DNA of 64,000 nt from Streptomyces regalis. Its GTDB lineage: Bacteria > Actinomycetota > Actinomycetes > Streptomycetales > Streptomycetaceae. Location of the stretch: positions 1 to 64,000 of the forward strand of contig NZ_LLZG01000013.1 in NCBI RefSeq assembly GCF_001509475.1. The letters run 5' to 3'. Below are positions 7,275-15,803 of the stretch, piece by piece. Numbering within the stretch: position 1 is the first letter of the stretch; every line of letters begins with the position of its first letter. The notes below the pieces were generated by a model. The model did no database searches. It was not told the origin of the DNA and saw only the letters and a list, made by a program, of their open reading frames with translations. A program made the translations under genes and the position numbers.

Positions 7275-9611
7275 CTACAGGGCGATGACCTGCCATTCCT
7301 GGTTGGAGCCGCCCGTGTTGGGCCACTGGATGACGCTGGCGCCGTCCGCCGTGGAGGCGTCCTTGACGTCGGCGCACCAGCCGTTGCCGACGTTGACGAG
7401 CCGGTGGTAGCCGCTGGTGGCGGGGACGAGCTTCCACCACTGGTTGCTGCTGTCAGTGTCGGTCCACTGGTCGAGGGCAACGCCCTGGGCGGAACCGCCG
7501 GGGCTGTCCAGGACCTTGCCGCTGCGGACGTTGGACAGCCGGTAGGAGCCGTCGGTGTTGGGCAGCAGCTGCCACTGCTGGTTGGTGCCGCCGGTCCACG
7601 GCCACTGGATGACGGCCGCGCCGTCGGCGCTGGAGGCCCCGCTGACGTCCAGCACCTTCCCGCTCTTGCGGTTCACCAGCCTGAAGGTCCCCAGGTCGGC
7701 GGCGAAGGGACGGTCGTATACCTCGAGGTTGCGGATGGAGGTCCAGACGCCGGAGGGCAGACCGGTCACCGTCACCCGTACATACCGGGCCGACGCGCTG
7801 AACATGGCGGTCTGGACCTGGCTCGTGCTGGTGGTGTCGGTACGGTCGGCCAGGGTGGTCCAGTCGGTGTTGTCGGTGGAGCCCTCGACCTTGTACCGGT
7901 AGTTGGTGGCGTCCAGCTCCCAGGCGATCCGGGTGCCGGTGATCGACTTGGTCGAACCCAGATCCACCTTCAGCCAGTGACCTGTGTTGCCGTTGTTCGC
8001 GCACCAGCGGGTCGCGGTGGAACCGTCGACGGCCTTGGCCGCGGTGTTGCCCTTGGAGCTCTCCTCACTGCTGGCCGTGGCCGTCCTGCCGACGGCGATG
8101 TCGGCGGGCTGGACCGTCCGGTCCAGGGTCACCCCGACGACGCTGTCCTCGGGGATTCGGGTGCGGTTGATGCCGGTGATGGTCACCTCGCCGTCCGAAC
8201 TCACGGAGTACGACAGGTCGGTGCCCGACGCCACGTCGAAGACCCGGGTGACCGTCGCGTCGCCGATCTGCGGGGTGGTGAAGGAGGTGCCGCTGTAGCC
8301 GGGCAGCAGGTGGACGTAGAAGGTCCTGTCCTTGTACGTGAAGCCGTACTTGCCGTCGACCGGGTTCCACGGGCCGCCTCGGGTGCCGTACACGGCCTCG
8401 CCGCACGTGGTCAGGAAGGATCCGATCCGCCGTACCAGGGCCTGCTGGTCGCTGGGCACCGCGCCGGTGCGGTCCGGGCCGACGTTGACCAGGCAGGTCA
8501 TGTTGCGCACCCAGGCATTGACCAGGATGTTCGTGGCCGTGCCGAAGCTCATCACGCCGGAGCCGGCCTTGTAGCCCCAGGCACCGCCGATGGTGAAGCA
8601 CTTCTCCGACACCTTGCCGGTGCGGATGGCGCCGCTCGGAACCGACGGGCCCTCCTCGCTGGCGAAGTCGCCGATCCAGCCGGAGCGCAGGGTGGTGACG
8701 ATATCGGGCTGGTACTTGCGGACGAGGCCGGTCAGCCCCAGGGGCTTTCCGGTCGCGGTGTCGGTGTCGCTGTAGGCGGCGTCCACCGGCCACTCGTTGG
8801 ACGTGTCCCGGAACTTGCCGGGCTCCCAGAAGAAGGCGGCGTCCGCGTCGGAGCCCTGCTGGCCCAGCCAGCCGCCGTCCCACCAGAGGTCGTCGATCTT
8901 GCCGTACTGGGTGACCAGTTCCTTGACCTGCTGGTACACCTCGTTCTTCATGATTCGCGCGTTCTCCTTGTGCGCGGGATCGGTGGTGTAACCCCAGGCG
9001 TTCTCCAGGCAGTTGGTGCCGTGGACGTCGTAGTAGCCGGGGTAGCGCCAGCTCAGGGGGGAGAAGTACAGGCCGACCTTCAGCCCGGCGTTCCGCACGG
9101 CGGTGACGTACTGGCTGATGAAGTCCTTCTGGAGCGGGGCCTGTCCGGAGTGCCAGGCGTTGGGATGGGTGGACGGCCACAGGGCGAAGCCATCGTGGTG
9201 GCGGGCCGTGAGCACCGTGTACCTGGCGCCCATGTCCTTGGCCAGTTGGGCCCAGTCGGCCGGGTCGTAGGCGCTGCCGGTGAACTGCTCGCTGGTGGCG
9301 TCGGTGACGTACTTCTTGTAGTTCTCCGGCGTGATGGCGGCGTTCTCCATGTACCACTCGCCCTTGGCCGGGCCGGAGTAGGGACCCCAGTGGATGAACA
9401 TGCCGATCTTGGCGTCCTGCAGCCACTGGACCTTCTCGTCGGGCTGCTGCTCAAGGCCCATGTCGATCTTGGGGATGCGCAGTGGCGGCAGGGGCAGCGG
9501 CTGGGAGGAGGCGGCATGAGCGGGTGAGGCCAGGGTGGGGGTGATGGCGGCGGCGACCGTCATGGCCGCCATGCCGACCAGCACTCTTCGTCGGGTGATG
9601 GGTTCTGACAA
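7275..9611 (-). CDS. secreted GH29 alpha-L-fucosidase with CBM32 and ricin domains
   Basis: A 778-residue exported enzyme releasing alpha-L-fucose from glycans. A Tat-like signal (ITRRRVLVGMAAM ... ASPAHAA) is followed by the GH29 barrel: IGMFIHWGPYSGPAKGEWY, RYTVLTARHHDGFALW and IDDLWWDGGWLG, whose Asp245 fits the nucleophile. A discoidin/F5-8C domain (CBM32) spans about residues 505-635 (ATASSEES...AVDGSTATRW). A ricin B domain with three QxW-type repeats (NQQWQLLP, SNQWWKLV, NQEWQVIA) closes the protein. The TTG at 9611 is preferred: GGAG lies upstream and the signal begins there. An ATG at 9752 would place the predicted operator inside the gene. It is divergent from the GH43 gene and shares its control region. 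Confidence 0.9.
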   Translation of the reverse strand: MSEPITRRRVLVGMAAMTVAAAITPTLASPAHAASSQPLPLPPLRIPKIDMGLEQQPDEKVQWLQDAKIGMFIHWGPYSGPAKGEWYMENAAITPENYKKYVTDATSEQFTGSAYDPADWAQLAKDMGARYTVLTARHHDGFALWPSTHPNAWHSGQAPLQKDFISQYVTAVRNAGLKVGLYFSPLSWRYPGYYDVHGTNCLENAWGYTTDPAHKENARIMKNEVYQQVKELVTQYGKIDDLWWDGGWLGQQGSDADAAFFWEPGKFRDTSNEWPVDAAYSDTDTATGKPLGLTGLVRKYQPDIVTTLRSGWIGDFASEEGPSVPSGAIRTGKVSEKCFTIGGAWGYKAGSGVMSFGTATNILVNAWVRNMTCLVNVGPDRTGAVPSDQQALVRRIGSFLTTCGEAVYGTRGGPWNPVDGKYGFTYKDRTFYVHLLPGYSGTSFTTPQIGDATVTRVFDVASGTDLSYSVSSDGEVTITGINRTRIPEDSVVGVTLDRTVQPADIAVGRTATASSEESSKGNTAAKAVDGSTATRWCANNGNTGHWLKVDLGSTKSITGTRIAWELDATNYRYKVEGSTDNTDWTTLADRTDTTSTSQVQTAMFSASARYVRVTVTGLPSGVWTSIRNLEVYDRPFAADLGTFRLVNRKSGKVLDVSGASSADGAAVIQWPWTGGTNQQWQLLPNTDGSYRLSNVRSGKVLDSPGGSAQGVALDQWTDTDSSNQWWKLVPATSGYHRLVNVGNGWCADVKDASTADGASVIQWPNTGGSNQEWQVIAL

Positions 9612-9678
9612 GGGAGGTCTCTCCTGACTGTCCACAGGACAGCACGGACCGTGCTGCGGCTCAACATCCGGACCGAAT

Positions 9679-9749
9679 AGATCGGATGAGTCATCCATCG
9701 CCGGCAAGGTGCAGGGGAGCCGTACGAAGGCGTACACGACACCGGATGA
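9679..9749 (-). promoter_or_regulatory. weak ACATCSGATGT-like sites upstream of first fucosidase
   Basis: Two imperfect matches (9 of 11) to the dyad ACATC-S-GATGT: AGATCGGATGA at 9679-9689 and ACACCGGATGA at 9739-9749. Both lie within 140 bp upstream of the TTG start. No convincing -10/-35 pair was found. Confidence 0.4.
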
Positions 9750-9855
9750 CATGGATGCATTAATGGCCCACGAGCCAGGTCCTGTCCAGAGGTTGGGAAG
9801 AAACCGGCAGGAAGTCGCAGGCTGCGACGATCGATGAACGGCATGAGCGGTGAAT

Positions 9856-9866
9856 ACATCCGATGT
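9856..9866. promoter_or_regulatory. perfect ACATC-C-GATGT dyad (predicted FadR-type operator)
   Basis: ACATCCGATGT is a perfect odd-length palindrome set in AATACATCCGATGTCTA, 6 bp upstream of the GH43 -35 element and between two divergent secreted-enzyme genes. The same dyad, with one to three changes, appears near four other genes of the fucose block. Confidence 0.65.
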
Positions 9867-9872
9867 CTAGCC

Positions 9873-9901
9873 TTGACGCGGCCACGCCATCCATCTACCG
9901 T
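9873..9901 (+). promoter_or_regulatory. predicted promoter of the GH43 gene
   Basis: TTGACG (9873-9878), a 17-bp spacer and TACCGT (9896-9901). The start codon is 55 bp downstream. Confidence 0.5.
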
Positions 9902-9955
9902 CCTCAACGGAGCCGCACATAACCAAACAATTTGAAACCGTCGTCGAGGAATCCA

Positions 9956-11389
9956 ATGCGCCGACGCATTCTCAGCCTCGTGCTGGCCGCCACGATGAGC
10001 GTGTTCACCCTGCTCGTCACCGGATCGCCCGCGCAGGCCGCCCTGGTCACCGTGACCAACGCGACCCAGTTCACCGACACCACCGGCGCCGTGGTGCACG
10101 CCCATGGAGGAGGGGTGATCAAGGTCGGCTCCTATTACTACTGGTTCGGCGAGAACCGCAACGCCGACAACACCTTCAAAGCCGTCTCCGCCTACCGCTC
10201 GACCGACCTGAAAACCTGGGAGTTCAGACGCAACGTCCTCACTCAGGTCAGCGACCCCGAGCTCGCCGTCGCCAACATCGAGCGCCCCAAGGTCATCTAC
10301 AACTCCACGACCGGCAAGTTCGTGATGTGGATGCACAAGGAGAACGGCACCGACTACACACAGGCCCGCGCAGCCGTCTCCGACACCGTCGACGGCGACT
10401 ACACCTGGCAGGGCAGCTTCCGGCCGCCGTCCGGCACCACGTCCCGCGACATGACGCTGTTCAAGGACGACGACGGCACCGCCTACCAGATCACCTCCGC
10501 GGCCGGGAACGCCGACCTGCACATCTACCGCCTCACCGCCGACTACACGGCGTACGGCAGCCTGGTCGCCAATCCATGGGCGGGGACCTTCCGGGAGGCG
10601 CCGGCGCTGTTCGAGCGGAACGGCGTCTACTTCATGCTCACCTCCGGCAACAGCGGCTGGAAGCCCAACCAGCAGAAGTACGCGACCGCCACGAGCCTCA
10701 CGGGTCCCTGGACCGCCCTGACCGACGTCGGTGACGACACCGCCTACGGCTCCCAGACCGCGTTCGTGTTGCCCGTCCAGGGCACTCAGAGCACCTCGTA
10801 CCTGTACATGGGCGACCGCTGGGGCAACTCCATGGGCGGCACGGTCAACGACTCGCAGTACGTCTGGCTCCCCCTGACCTTCCCCACCAAGACCACCATG
10901 GACCTGCCGTGGTACCCGCAGGTTGCCATCGACACCGACGCCGGCACGATCAGCGGGGTGGGCGGCGGCCCCTACTACAAGCTGATCGCCCGGCACAGCG
11001 GCAGGTGCCTCGACGTGTCCGACAACTCGGCCGCCGACAACGCGGTCGCCATCCAGTACACCTGCACGGGCGGCCTCAACCAGCAGTGGCGGCTCCAAGA
11101 CGCGGGTGACGGCTACGTCCGCGTCCTCGCCCAGCACAGCGGCAAGTGCCTGGGCGTCGCGGGCGCCTTCACGGCAGACGGTGCCTACGTGAACCAGTAC
11201 CGCTGCACCACCGGCACCAACCAGCAGTGGAGGTTCCAGGACCAGGGCAATGGCTACTACCAGCTGGTGGCCCGGCACAGCGGCAAGTGCCTCGACATGG
11301 CGAACGCGTCCACCGCCGACGGAGCCCGGCTCATCCAGTGGCCTTGCGGGACCGGCACCAACCAGCAGTTCCAGCGTGTGACCGCCTGA
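9956..11389 (+). CDS. secreted GH43 exo-beta-1,3-galactanase-like enzyme with ricin domain
   Basis: A 477-residue secreted enzyme. The signal peptide MRRRILSLVLAATMSVFTLL ends near PAQAA. The five-bladed GH43 domain reads HAHGGGVIKVGSYYYWFGEN, VANIERPKVIYN, KFVMWMHKENG, RDMTLFKDDDGTAYQI and TFREAPALFERNGVYFMLTS. This pattern matches subfamily 24 exo-beta-1,3-galactanases, which trim the beta-1,3-galactan backbone of arabinogalactan and have a similar GH43-CBM13 arrangement in other Streptomyces. The C-terminal ricin domain has three repeats (NQQWRLQD, NQQWRFQD, NQQFQRV). ATG 9956 has GAGGA at -9; an upstream TTG lacks a site. Substrate is inferred from family resemblance only. Confidence 0.85.
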   Translation: MRRRILSLVLAATMSVFTLLVTGSPAQAALVTVTNATQFTDTTGAVVHAHGGGVIKVGSYYYWFGENRNADNTFKAVSAYRSTDLKTWEFRRNVLTQVSDPELAVANIERPKVIYNSTTGKFVMWMHKENGTDYTQARAAVSDTVDGDYTWQGSFRPPSGTTSRDMTLFKDDDGTAYQITSAAGNADLHIYRLTADYTAYGSLVANPWAGTFREAPALFERNGVYFMLTSGNSGWKPNQQKYATATSLTGPWTALTDVGDDTAYGSQTAFVLPVQGTQSTSYLYMGDRWGNSMGGTVNDSQYVWLPLTFPTKTTMDLPWYPQVAIDTDAGTISGVGGGPYYKLIARHSGRCLDVSDNSAADNAVAIQYTCTGGLNQQWRLQDAGDGYVRVLAQHSGKCLGVAGAFTADGAYVNQYRCTTGTNQQWRFQDQGNGYYQLVARHSGKCLDMANASTADGARLIQWPCGTGTNQQFQRVTA

Positions 11390-11464
11390 CCGGAGACAAG
11401 CGTGGCGGGTGGCGGCCAACTGCCGTCCCCCGCCGGACTTCGTGCCGTCGTCTCCACCGGGCCG

Positions 11465-11690
11465 CTACGCGTCGCCCAACACGACGATGTCCAGGACACG
11501 CGGCCCGTGCACGCCTTCCTCCCGGTCCGCCTCGATGTCGCTGGTGGCCGGGGGCCGGACACGAGCGTCAGCGCACGGCCCCGGGAGCGCGCCGATCCGG
11601 CCGTCGCGCGTCAACAACCGGGCTCCCGGGGCGGCGAGTTTCTGGACTGCGGCCAGCCGTCCCGGGGGACAGACCGGCGGATGGCATCTC
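11465..11690 (-). pseudogene. second lutB-lutC copy, internally deleted relic
   Basis: One open minus-strand frame first matches the C-terminal part of LutB (RLAAVQKLAAPGARLLTRDG then RIGALPGP) and then directly the C-terminal end of LutC (ATSDIEADREEGVHGPRVLD then IVVLGDA and TAG at 11465). The intact copies next door read RLAAAQRLAALGGRLIARDG and ATSDIELDRVEGVHGPRILD. About 600 bp of a lutBC pair would have been deleted in frame to produce this. It lies 41 bp or more beyond the lutC stop. Confidence 0.7.
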
Positions 11691-11730
11691 CTGCCCTCCG
11701 CCGGGGTCCGGGCTGTCCCGCACGGAGCTG

Positions 11731-12366
11731 CTACTCGTCCACGATCACGACGATGTCCAGGATCCGTGGCCCGTGCACGCCCTCGACCCGGTCGAGTTCG
11801 ATGTCGCTGGTGGCCGAGGGACCGGAGATGAGCGTCAGCGGCCGGTACGGGTCGAGCCGGCTCAGCGCCTCGGGCACGTCGGGGACGATCTGGTCCGCCC
11901 GGACAACGCAGATGTGCTGATCCGGCAGCAGGGTCAGCGCCCGGCGCCCCTGGCCGGGACCGTGGTCGAGGGTCACGGTGCCCGTGACGGCGATGGCGGT
12001 GGCGGCGGTGGTGACCACGGCGTCCGCCGCGTCGAGTTGTCCGACCTTCAGTCGCGGGACGTCCTCCAGCCTCGACCAGGGCCCCTCCGGGACCAGGTCC
12101 TCGGGGAGTCCGGGCGGCACCACCACGGACCGCGCTCCGGTGCGTACCAGCGCGCGGCCGACGGCGGCAGCGGCGTCGGCCGCCGTGGCCCGGACCACGG
12201 TGGCGCGGTACTCTGCGGCGCGCTCGGTGAACAGCCCGACAATGTCGGGTCCCGCGTGGTCGGCGCGACGACCGTGCGGGAGCGGTCCGTCGTCGGGGCT
12301 CTCGTAGCCGGGCACGTCGGCCAGGGCTCCCCGTACCGCGTTCAGAACGGTCTTGCGGCCGCTCAT
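11731..12366 (-). CDS. lutC: LutC/YkgG family L-lactate utilisation protein
   Basis: A 211-residue LUD-domain protein, the LutC subunit of the LutABC L-lactate oxidation complex. LutABC converts L-lactate to pyruvate with iron-sulfur electron transfer in the cytoplasm. Family marks are ATAIAVTGTVTLDHGPGQGR, LLPDQHICVV and the C-terminal SATSDIELDRVEGVHGPR. The ATG overlaps the lutB stop (ATGA), so it is the last gene of the long minus-strand operon. The operon's hydrolase yields L-lactate, which explains its presence. A decayed partial duplicate lies just downstream. Confidence 0.9.
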   Translation of the reverse strand: MSGRKTVLNAVRGALADVPGYESPDDGPLPHGRRADHAGPDIVGLFTERAAEYRATVVRATAADAAAAVGRALVRTGARSVVVPPGLPEDLVPEGPWSRLEDVPRLKVGQLDAADAVVTTAATAIAVTGTVTLDHGPGQGRRALTLLPDQHICVVRADQIVPDVPEALSRLDPYRPLTLISGPSATSDIELDRVEGVHGPRILDIVVIVDE

Positions 12367-13862
12367 CGTCTTCCCTTCTCTGCTGCTGTCGTATGTCTTT
12401 CGTCTCGCGCGGTCGTCCTCGTACGGCGCCACCAGGAACGCAGCGATTCCCGGGGCGGCGCGGGCGTGTCGCGGGTTCCGGACCAGCGGGCGAACGGACC
12501 CGGCAGCGCCCCGATCCGGCCGTCGCGGGCGATCAGTCGGCCCCCGAGGGCTGCCAGCCTCTGGGCTGCGGCCAGGCGCCTCGGGGAGGACAGCACAGCC
12601 CCCGCGGCCTTCATCGCCAGCGCCTCGATGGTGGGCAGCCGCCGGCTCCGGCGCTTGGCCTCGACAGCCTCGGCGCGCAGATGGACCAGCACCTCGGGGA
12701 TGTTGATCTTCACGGGGCAGGCGTCGTAGCAGGCCCCGCACAGGGTCGAGGCGAAGGGCAGCGAGGCCGCGTTCTCGATGCCGACGAGCTGTGGGGTCAG
12801 GACGGCGCCGATGGGGCCGGGGTACACGGAGCCGTAGGCGTGGCCGCCGGTGCGCTCGTAGACCGGGCAGACGTTCAGGCAGGCCGAGCAGCGGATGCAG
12901 GACAGCGCCTGGCGGCCGACCTCGTCGGCGAGGGTGGCGGTGCGGCCGTTGTCGAGGAGCACCAGGTGGAAGTCGCTCGGTCCGTCGCCCTCGGTGACGC
13001 CGGTCCACAGCGACGTGTACGGGTTCATGCGCTCGCCGGTCGATGAGCGGGGCAGCAGCTGGAGGAAGACGTCCAGGTCGGCGAAGGTGGGCAGGACCTT
13101 CTCGATGCCCATGACGGTGATCAGGGTCTCCGGCAGGGTCAGGCACATCCTCCCGTTGCCCTCCGACTCCACGACAGCGACCGTGCCCGTGTCGGCCGCG
13201 GCGAAGTTGGCGCCGGAGACGGCCACCTTCGCCCGCAGGAACTTCTCCCGCAGATGGAGCCGGGCCGCTTCGGCGAGGTCGCGCGGGTCGTCGGTGAGGA
13301 CCTCGGGGGCCGGTCTCCCCCACTCCCCCATCTCCCGCAGGAAGATCTCCCGGATCTCGGAGCGGCCCCGGTGGATGGCCGGCACGAGGATGTGCGAGGG
13401 GCGGTCGCCGCCCAACTGCACGATGAGTTCGGCGAGATCGGTCTCGTAGGCGCGGATGCCGGCGTCGGCGAGTGCCTCGTTGAGGCCGATCTCCTGGGTC
13501 GCCATCGACTTGACCTTGACGACCTCGCTCTCGCCGGTCGCCTGCACCAGCTGGGTGACGATGTGGTTGGCCTCGGCCGCGTCGGCCGCCCAGTGGACGG
13601 TGCCGCCCGCGGCGGTCACCGCCTTCTCCAGGCGCAGCAGATGGCGGTCGAGGTGGCGCAGGGTGTGGCGCTTGATCGCCGCGGCCTTCTCCCGCAGCTC
13701 CTCCCAGTCTTCCAACTCGGCGGCGACCGCCAGCCGTTTGTCCCGGATGGTGCCGGTGGCCCGGCGCAGGTTCGCCCGCAGTCGGCTGTCGGCGAGCGCG
13801 GTGCGCGCCGCCTCGGGGAAGGCCGGTGTGCCCAGCCATACGACGTTGTCGGCGCCGCTCAT
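12363..13862 (-). CDS. lutB: LutB/YkgF family iron-sulfur L-lactate utilisation protein
   Basis: A 499-residue LutB protein. The N-terminal LUD domain includes VVKVKSMATQEIGLNEAL, VPAIHRGRSEIREIF, KVAVSGANFAAADTGTVAVV and MGIEKVLPTFADLDVFLQLL. Two 4Fe-4S sites follow: CIRCSACLNVCPVY and CGACYDACPVK. It is the electron-carrying core of the LutABC L-lactate dehydrogenase. The ATG overlaps lutA by 4 bp and the stop overlaps lutC by 4 bp, which indicates coupled translation. The last 60 residues are basic and low in complexity compared with relatives, so the extreme end is less certain. Confidence 0.92.
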   Translation of the reverse strand: MSGADNVVWLGTPAFPEAARTALADSRLRANLRRATGTIRDKRLAVAAELEDWEELREKAAAIKRHTLRHLDRHLLRLEKAVTAAGGTVHWAADAAEANHIVTQLVQATGESEVVKVKSMATQEIGLNEALADAGIRAYETDLAELIVQLGGDRPSHILVPAIHRGRSEIREIFLREMGEWGRPAPEVLTDDPRDLAEAARLHLREKFLRAKVAVSGANFAAADTGTVAVVESEGNGRMCLTLPETLITVMGIEKVLPTFADLDVFLQLLPRSSTGERMNPYTSLWTGVTEGDGPSDFHLVLLDNGRTATLADEVGRQALSCIRCSACLNVCPVYERTGGHAYGSVYPGPIGAVLTPQLVGIENAASLPFASTLCGACYDACPVKINIPEVLVHLRAEAVEAKRRSRRLPTIEALAMKAAGAVLSSPRRLAAAQRLAALGGRLIARDGRIGALPGPFARWSGTRDTPAPPRESLRSWWRRTRTTARDERHTTAAEKGRR

Positions 13863-14599
13863 CGTCCGTCCCCTTCCGTGGCGGCCAGGATTTCAGCCAG
13901 GTGCAGTGTTCCGACGCCGGTGCGCAGGCGGGACAGGCCGCCGCCGATGTGGGTCAGACAGGAGTTGTCGCCCGCGCACAGGAACTCGGCTCCGGTGTCC
14001 AGGACATGGCGCATCTTGTCGGCGAGCATGGCGTTGGACACGTCCGCGTTCTTCAGCGCGAAGGTGCCGCCGAAGCCGCAGCAGGAGTCGGCGGCGGGCA
14101 GTTCGACGAGGTCGATGCCCTTCACGGCGCGCAGCAGCTTGAGCGGCCGGTCGCCGACCCGCAGCATGCGCAGTGAGTGGCAGGTCGGGTGGTAGGTGAC
14201 GCGGTGCGGGAAGTACGCGCCGACGTCGGTGACACCGAGGACGTCGACGAGGAGTTCCGACAGCTCGTACACCGTCGGTACCACCTGCTCGACCGCCTCG
14301 GTGAGGGCGGCGTCCCCGTACTGGGCGGCCACCAGCCGGTGGTGGTCGCGCACCATGCCCGCGCAGGATCCGGAGGGGGCGACCACGGCGTCGTACCCCG
14401 CGAAGACCTCGGCGAAGCGGCGCACCATCGGCAGGGTCTCGGGGCGATAGCCGGTGTTGAAGTGCATCTGGCCGCAGCAGGTCTGGCCCTGCGGGAACTC
14501 GACCGTGTGACCGAGGCGTTCGAGCAGGGTGGTCACCGCCTGGCCGGTGCGGGGGAACATCGTGTCGTTGAAGCAGGTGATGAAGAGGGCTATGCGCAT
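13859..14599 (-). CDS. lutA: LutA/YkgE family (Fe-S)-binding L-lactate utilisation protein
   Basis: A 246-residue protein with the two cysteine-rich CCG domains of the LutA/GlpC family: GQTCCGQMHFNTGY with PSGSCAGM, and YHPTCHSLRML with DSCCGFGGTFALKN. These ligate an Fe-S cluster used in electron transfer during L-lactate oxidation. The ATG overlaps the end of the lactonase gene by 10 bp and its stop overlaps lutB by 4 bp. The order lutA-lutB-lutC is the canonical one. Its location in a sugar-acid operon rather than a separate lactate operon is the unusual point. Confidence 0.92.
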   Translation of the reverse strand: MRIALFITCFNDTMFPRTGQAVTTLLERLGHTVEFPQGQTCCGQMHFNTGYRPETLPMVRRFAEVFAGYDAVVAPSGSCAGMVRDHHRLVAAQYGDAALTEAVEQVVPTVYELSELLVDVLGVTDVGAYFPHRVTYHPTCHSLRMLRVGDRPLKLLRAVKGIDLVELPAADSCCGFGGTFALKNADVSNAMLADKMRHVLDTGAEFLCAGDNSCLTHIGGGLSRLRTGVGTLHLAEILAATEGDGR

Positions 14600-15495
14600 G
14601 GTGCTTCCTGAGGGCCCGGGACCCCGGTGATGGTCAGGCCGTAGGTTCGTACGGCGGTGCCGGTGAAGACCTCGTGGCGTTCGGCGGCAGCGAGTCCCGC
14701 CGTCAACTCGGTTGCTGCGGCGATGACTTGGGCATAGGGGGCGGCGAGACGGCAGACCGGCCAGTCGGAGCCGAACATCAGCCGCTCGGGCCCGAAGGCG
14801 TCCAGGACTGTGTCGGCGTACGGCCTGAGGTCCTCGACGGTCCACGAGCCCCAGTCGGCTTCGGTGACCAGGCCGGAGAGCTTGCAGACGGCGTGGGGAA
14901 GGAGGGCGAGCCGGCGGATGTGGCCGGCCCAGGGATCGAGGGTGCCGGACGCGATGGGCGGCTTTCCCAGGTGGTCGAGGACGAAGGTGAGGCCCGGCAG
15001 TCGCTCGGCCGCCTCGACGGCGGCGGGGAGTTGGTGGGGTTTGACCACCAGGTCGTAGACCAGTCCGGCCTCGGAGACCGCGTGCAGTCCGCGCTGCACG
15101 TCGGGGCGGAGCAGCCAGCGGGGGTCCGGTTCTCCCTGTACCTGGTGGCGGATGCCCACCAGGTACTCGCCTCCGAGGCCCGCGCGCAACCTCGCGAGGT
15201 TGTCGGCGACGTCGGGTGCGGTCAGGTCGGCCCAGCCGACGACGCCGGCGACCAGGTCGCTGTGCGCCGCCAGGGTCAGGAACTCCGGGGTCTCCTCCGG
15301 TACGGTGATCGTCTGCACGAGCACGGTGGCCGCGACCCCGGCGGCGCGGGCCTCCGGTTCCAGGTCGGCGAGGGTGAAGTCACGGAGCAGCGGGGCGAGT
15401 TCGGGGCCGCTGATCCAGTCCTGGTCGCGGACGGAGAGGTCCCAGACGTGGTGGTGGGCGTCTACGATCCCGGGTTCGGTCTCGGCCGGGGTCAC
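14590..15495 (-). CDS. amidohydrolase 2 family protein, probable L-fuconolactonase
   Basis: A 301-residue metal-dependent hydrolase of the amidohydrolase-2 family. The N-terminal HxH metal motif is IVDAHHHVWDLS; LVGIRHQVQGEPDPRWLLRP, LTFVLDHLGKPPI and LMFGSDWPVCRL are the remaining conserved blocks. This subgroup contains L-fucono-1,5-lactonase and L-rhamnono-lactonase. In this operon it would open the lactone made by the dehydrogenase to L-fuconate. GTG 15495 overlaps the mutarotase stop by 4 bp. Activity on fuconolactone is inferred from context plus subgroup. Confidence 0.85.
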   Translation of the reverse strand: MTPAETEPGIVDAHHHVWDLSVRDQDWISGPELAPLLRDFTLADLEPEARAAGVAATVLVQTITVPEETPEFLTLAAHSDLVAGVVGWADLTAPDVADNLARLRAGLGGEYLVGIRHQVQGEPDPRWLLRPDVQRGLHAVSEAGLVYDLVVKPHQLPAAVEAAERLPGLTFVLDHLGKPPIASGTLDPWAGHIRRLALLPHAVCKLSGLVTEADWGSWTVEDLRPYADTVLDAFGPERLMFGSDWPVCRLAAPYAQVIAAATELTAGLAAAERHEVFTGTAVRTYGLTITGVPGPQEAPCA

Positions 15496-15803
15496 AGCTG
15501 CCACACCACCGGTAGTGAGGCGTCCGCGCCTTCCGCGGAGTAGTCGTGGACGACGTCGAGCAGCTCGGCCATCCGTGCCTGCCAGGTGATGTTGACCGGG
15601 AGCTGCTCCAGTTCGGCGATCATCGCCGGGTAGTCCTCGACCTCCACCAGGTGGAACAGGTCGGTGCCGCTGCGCCAGATCGTCCACTCGCTCACCCCGG
15701 CGGCGCGGATCGCGGCGGTCAGTTCCTCGGGGACCTCGCGGTGGGCGGCCTCGTACTCCTCGATGCGGTCGGCGCGGACCTTGGTGTGCAGGGCGACCCT
15801 CAT
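15492..15803 (-). CDS. RhaM-like L-fucose/L-rhamnose mutarotase
   Basis: A 103-residue protein of the L-rhamnose mutarotase (DUF718) family: MRVALHTKVRADRIEEYEAA, WTIWRSGTDLFHLVEVEDY and a C-terminal DYSAEGA...LPVVWQL. The family interconverts alpha and beta anomers of deoxy-sugars; usual length is about 100-110 residues. Conserved His and Trp residues (LFHLVEVED, WTIWR) are present. Here it would supply the anomer required by the adjoining dehydrogenase. ATG 15803 overlaps the aldo/keto reductase stop by 4 bp. L-fucose rather than L-rhamnose is the likely substrate because the rest of the operon is fuconate-specific. Confidence 0.85.
   Translation of the reverse strand: MRVALHTKVRADRIEEYEAAHREVPEELTAAIRAAGVSEWTIWRSGTDLFHLVEVEDYPAMIAELEQLPVNITWQARMAELLDVVHDYSAEGADASLPVVWQL

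Noticed and set aside
9612..9752. Longer start (ATG 9752) for the first fucosidase
   Set aside because: It would put operator-like sites and a non-signal sequence at the N-terminus; the twin-arginine signal begins at TTG 9611 with GGAG upstream.
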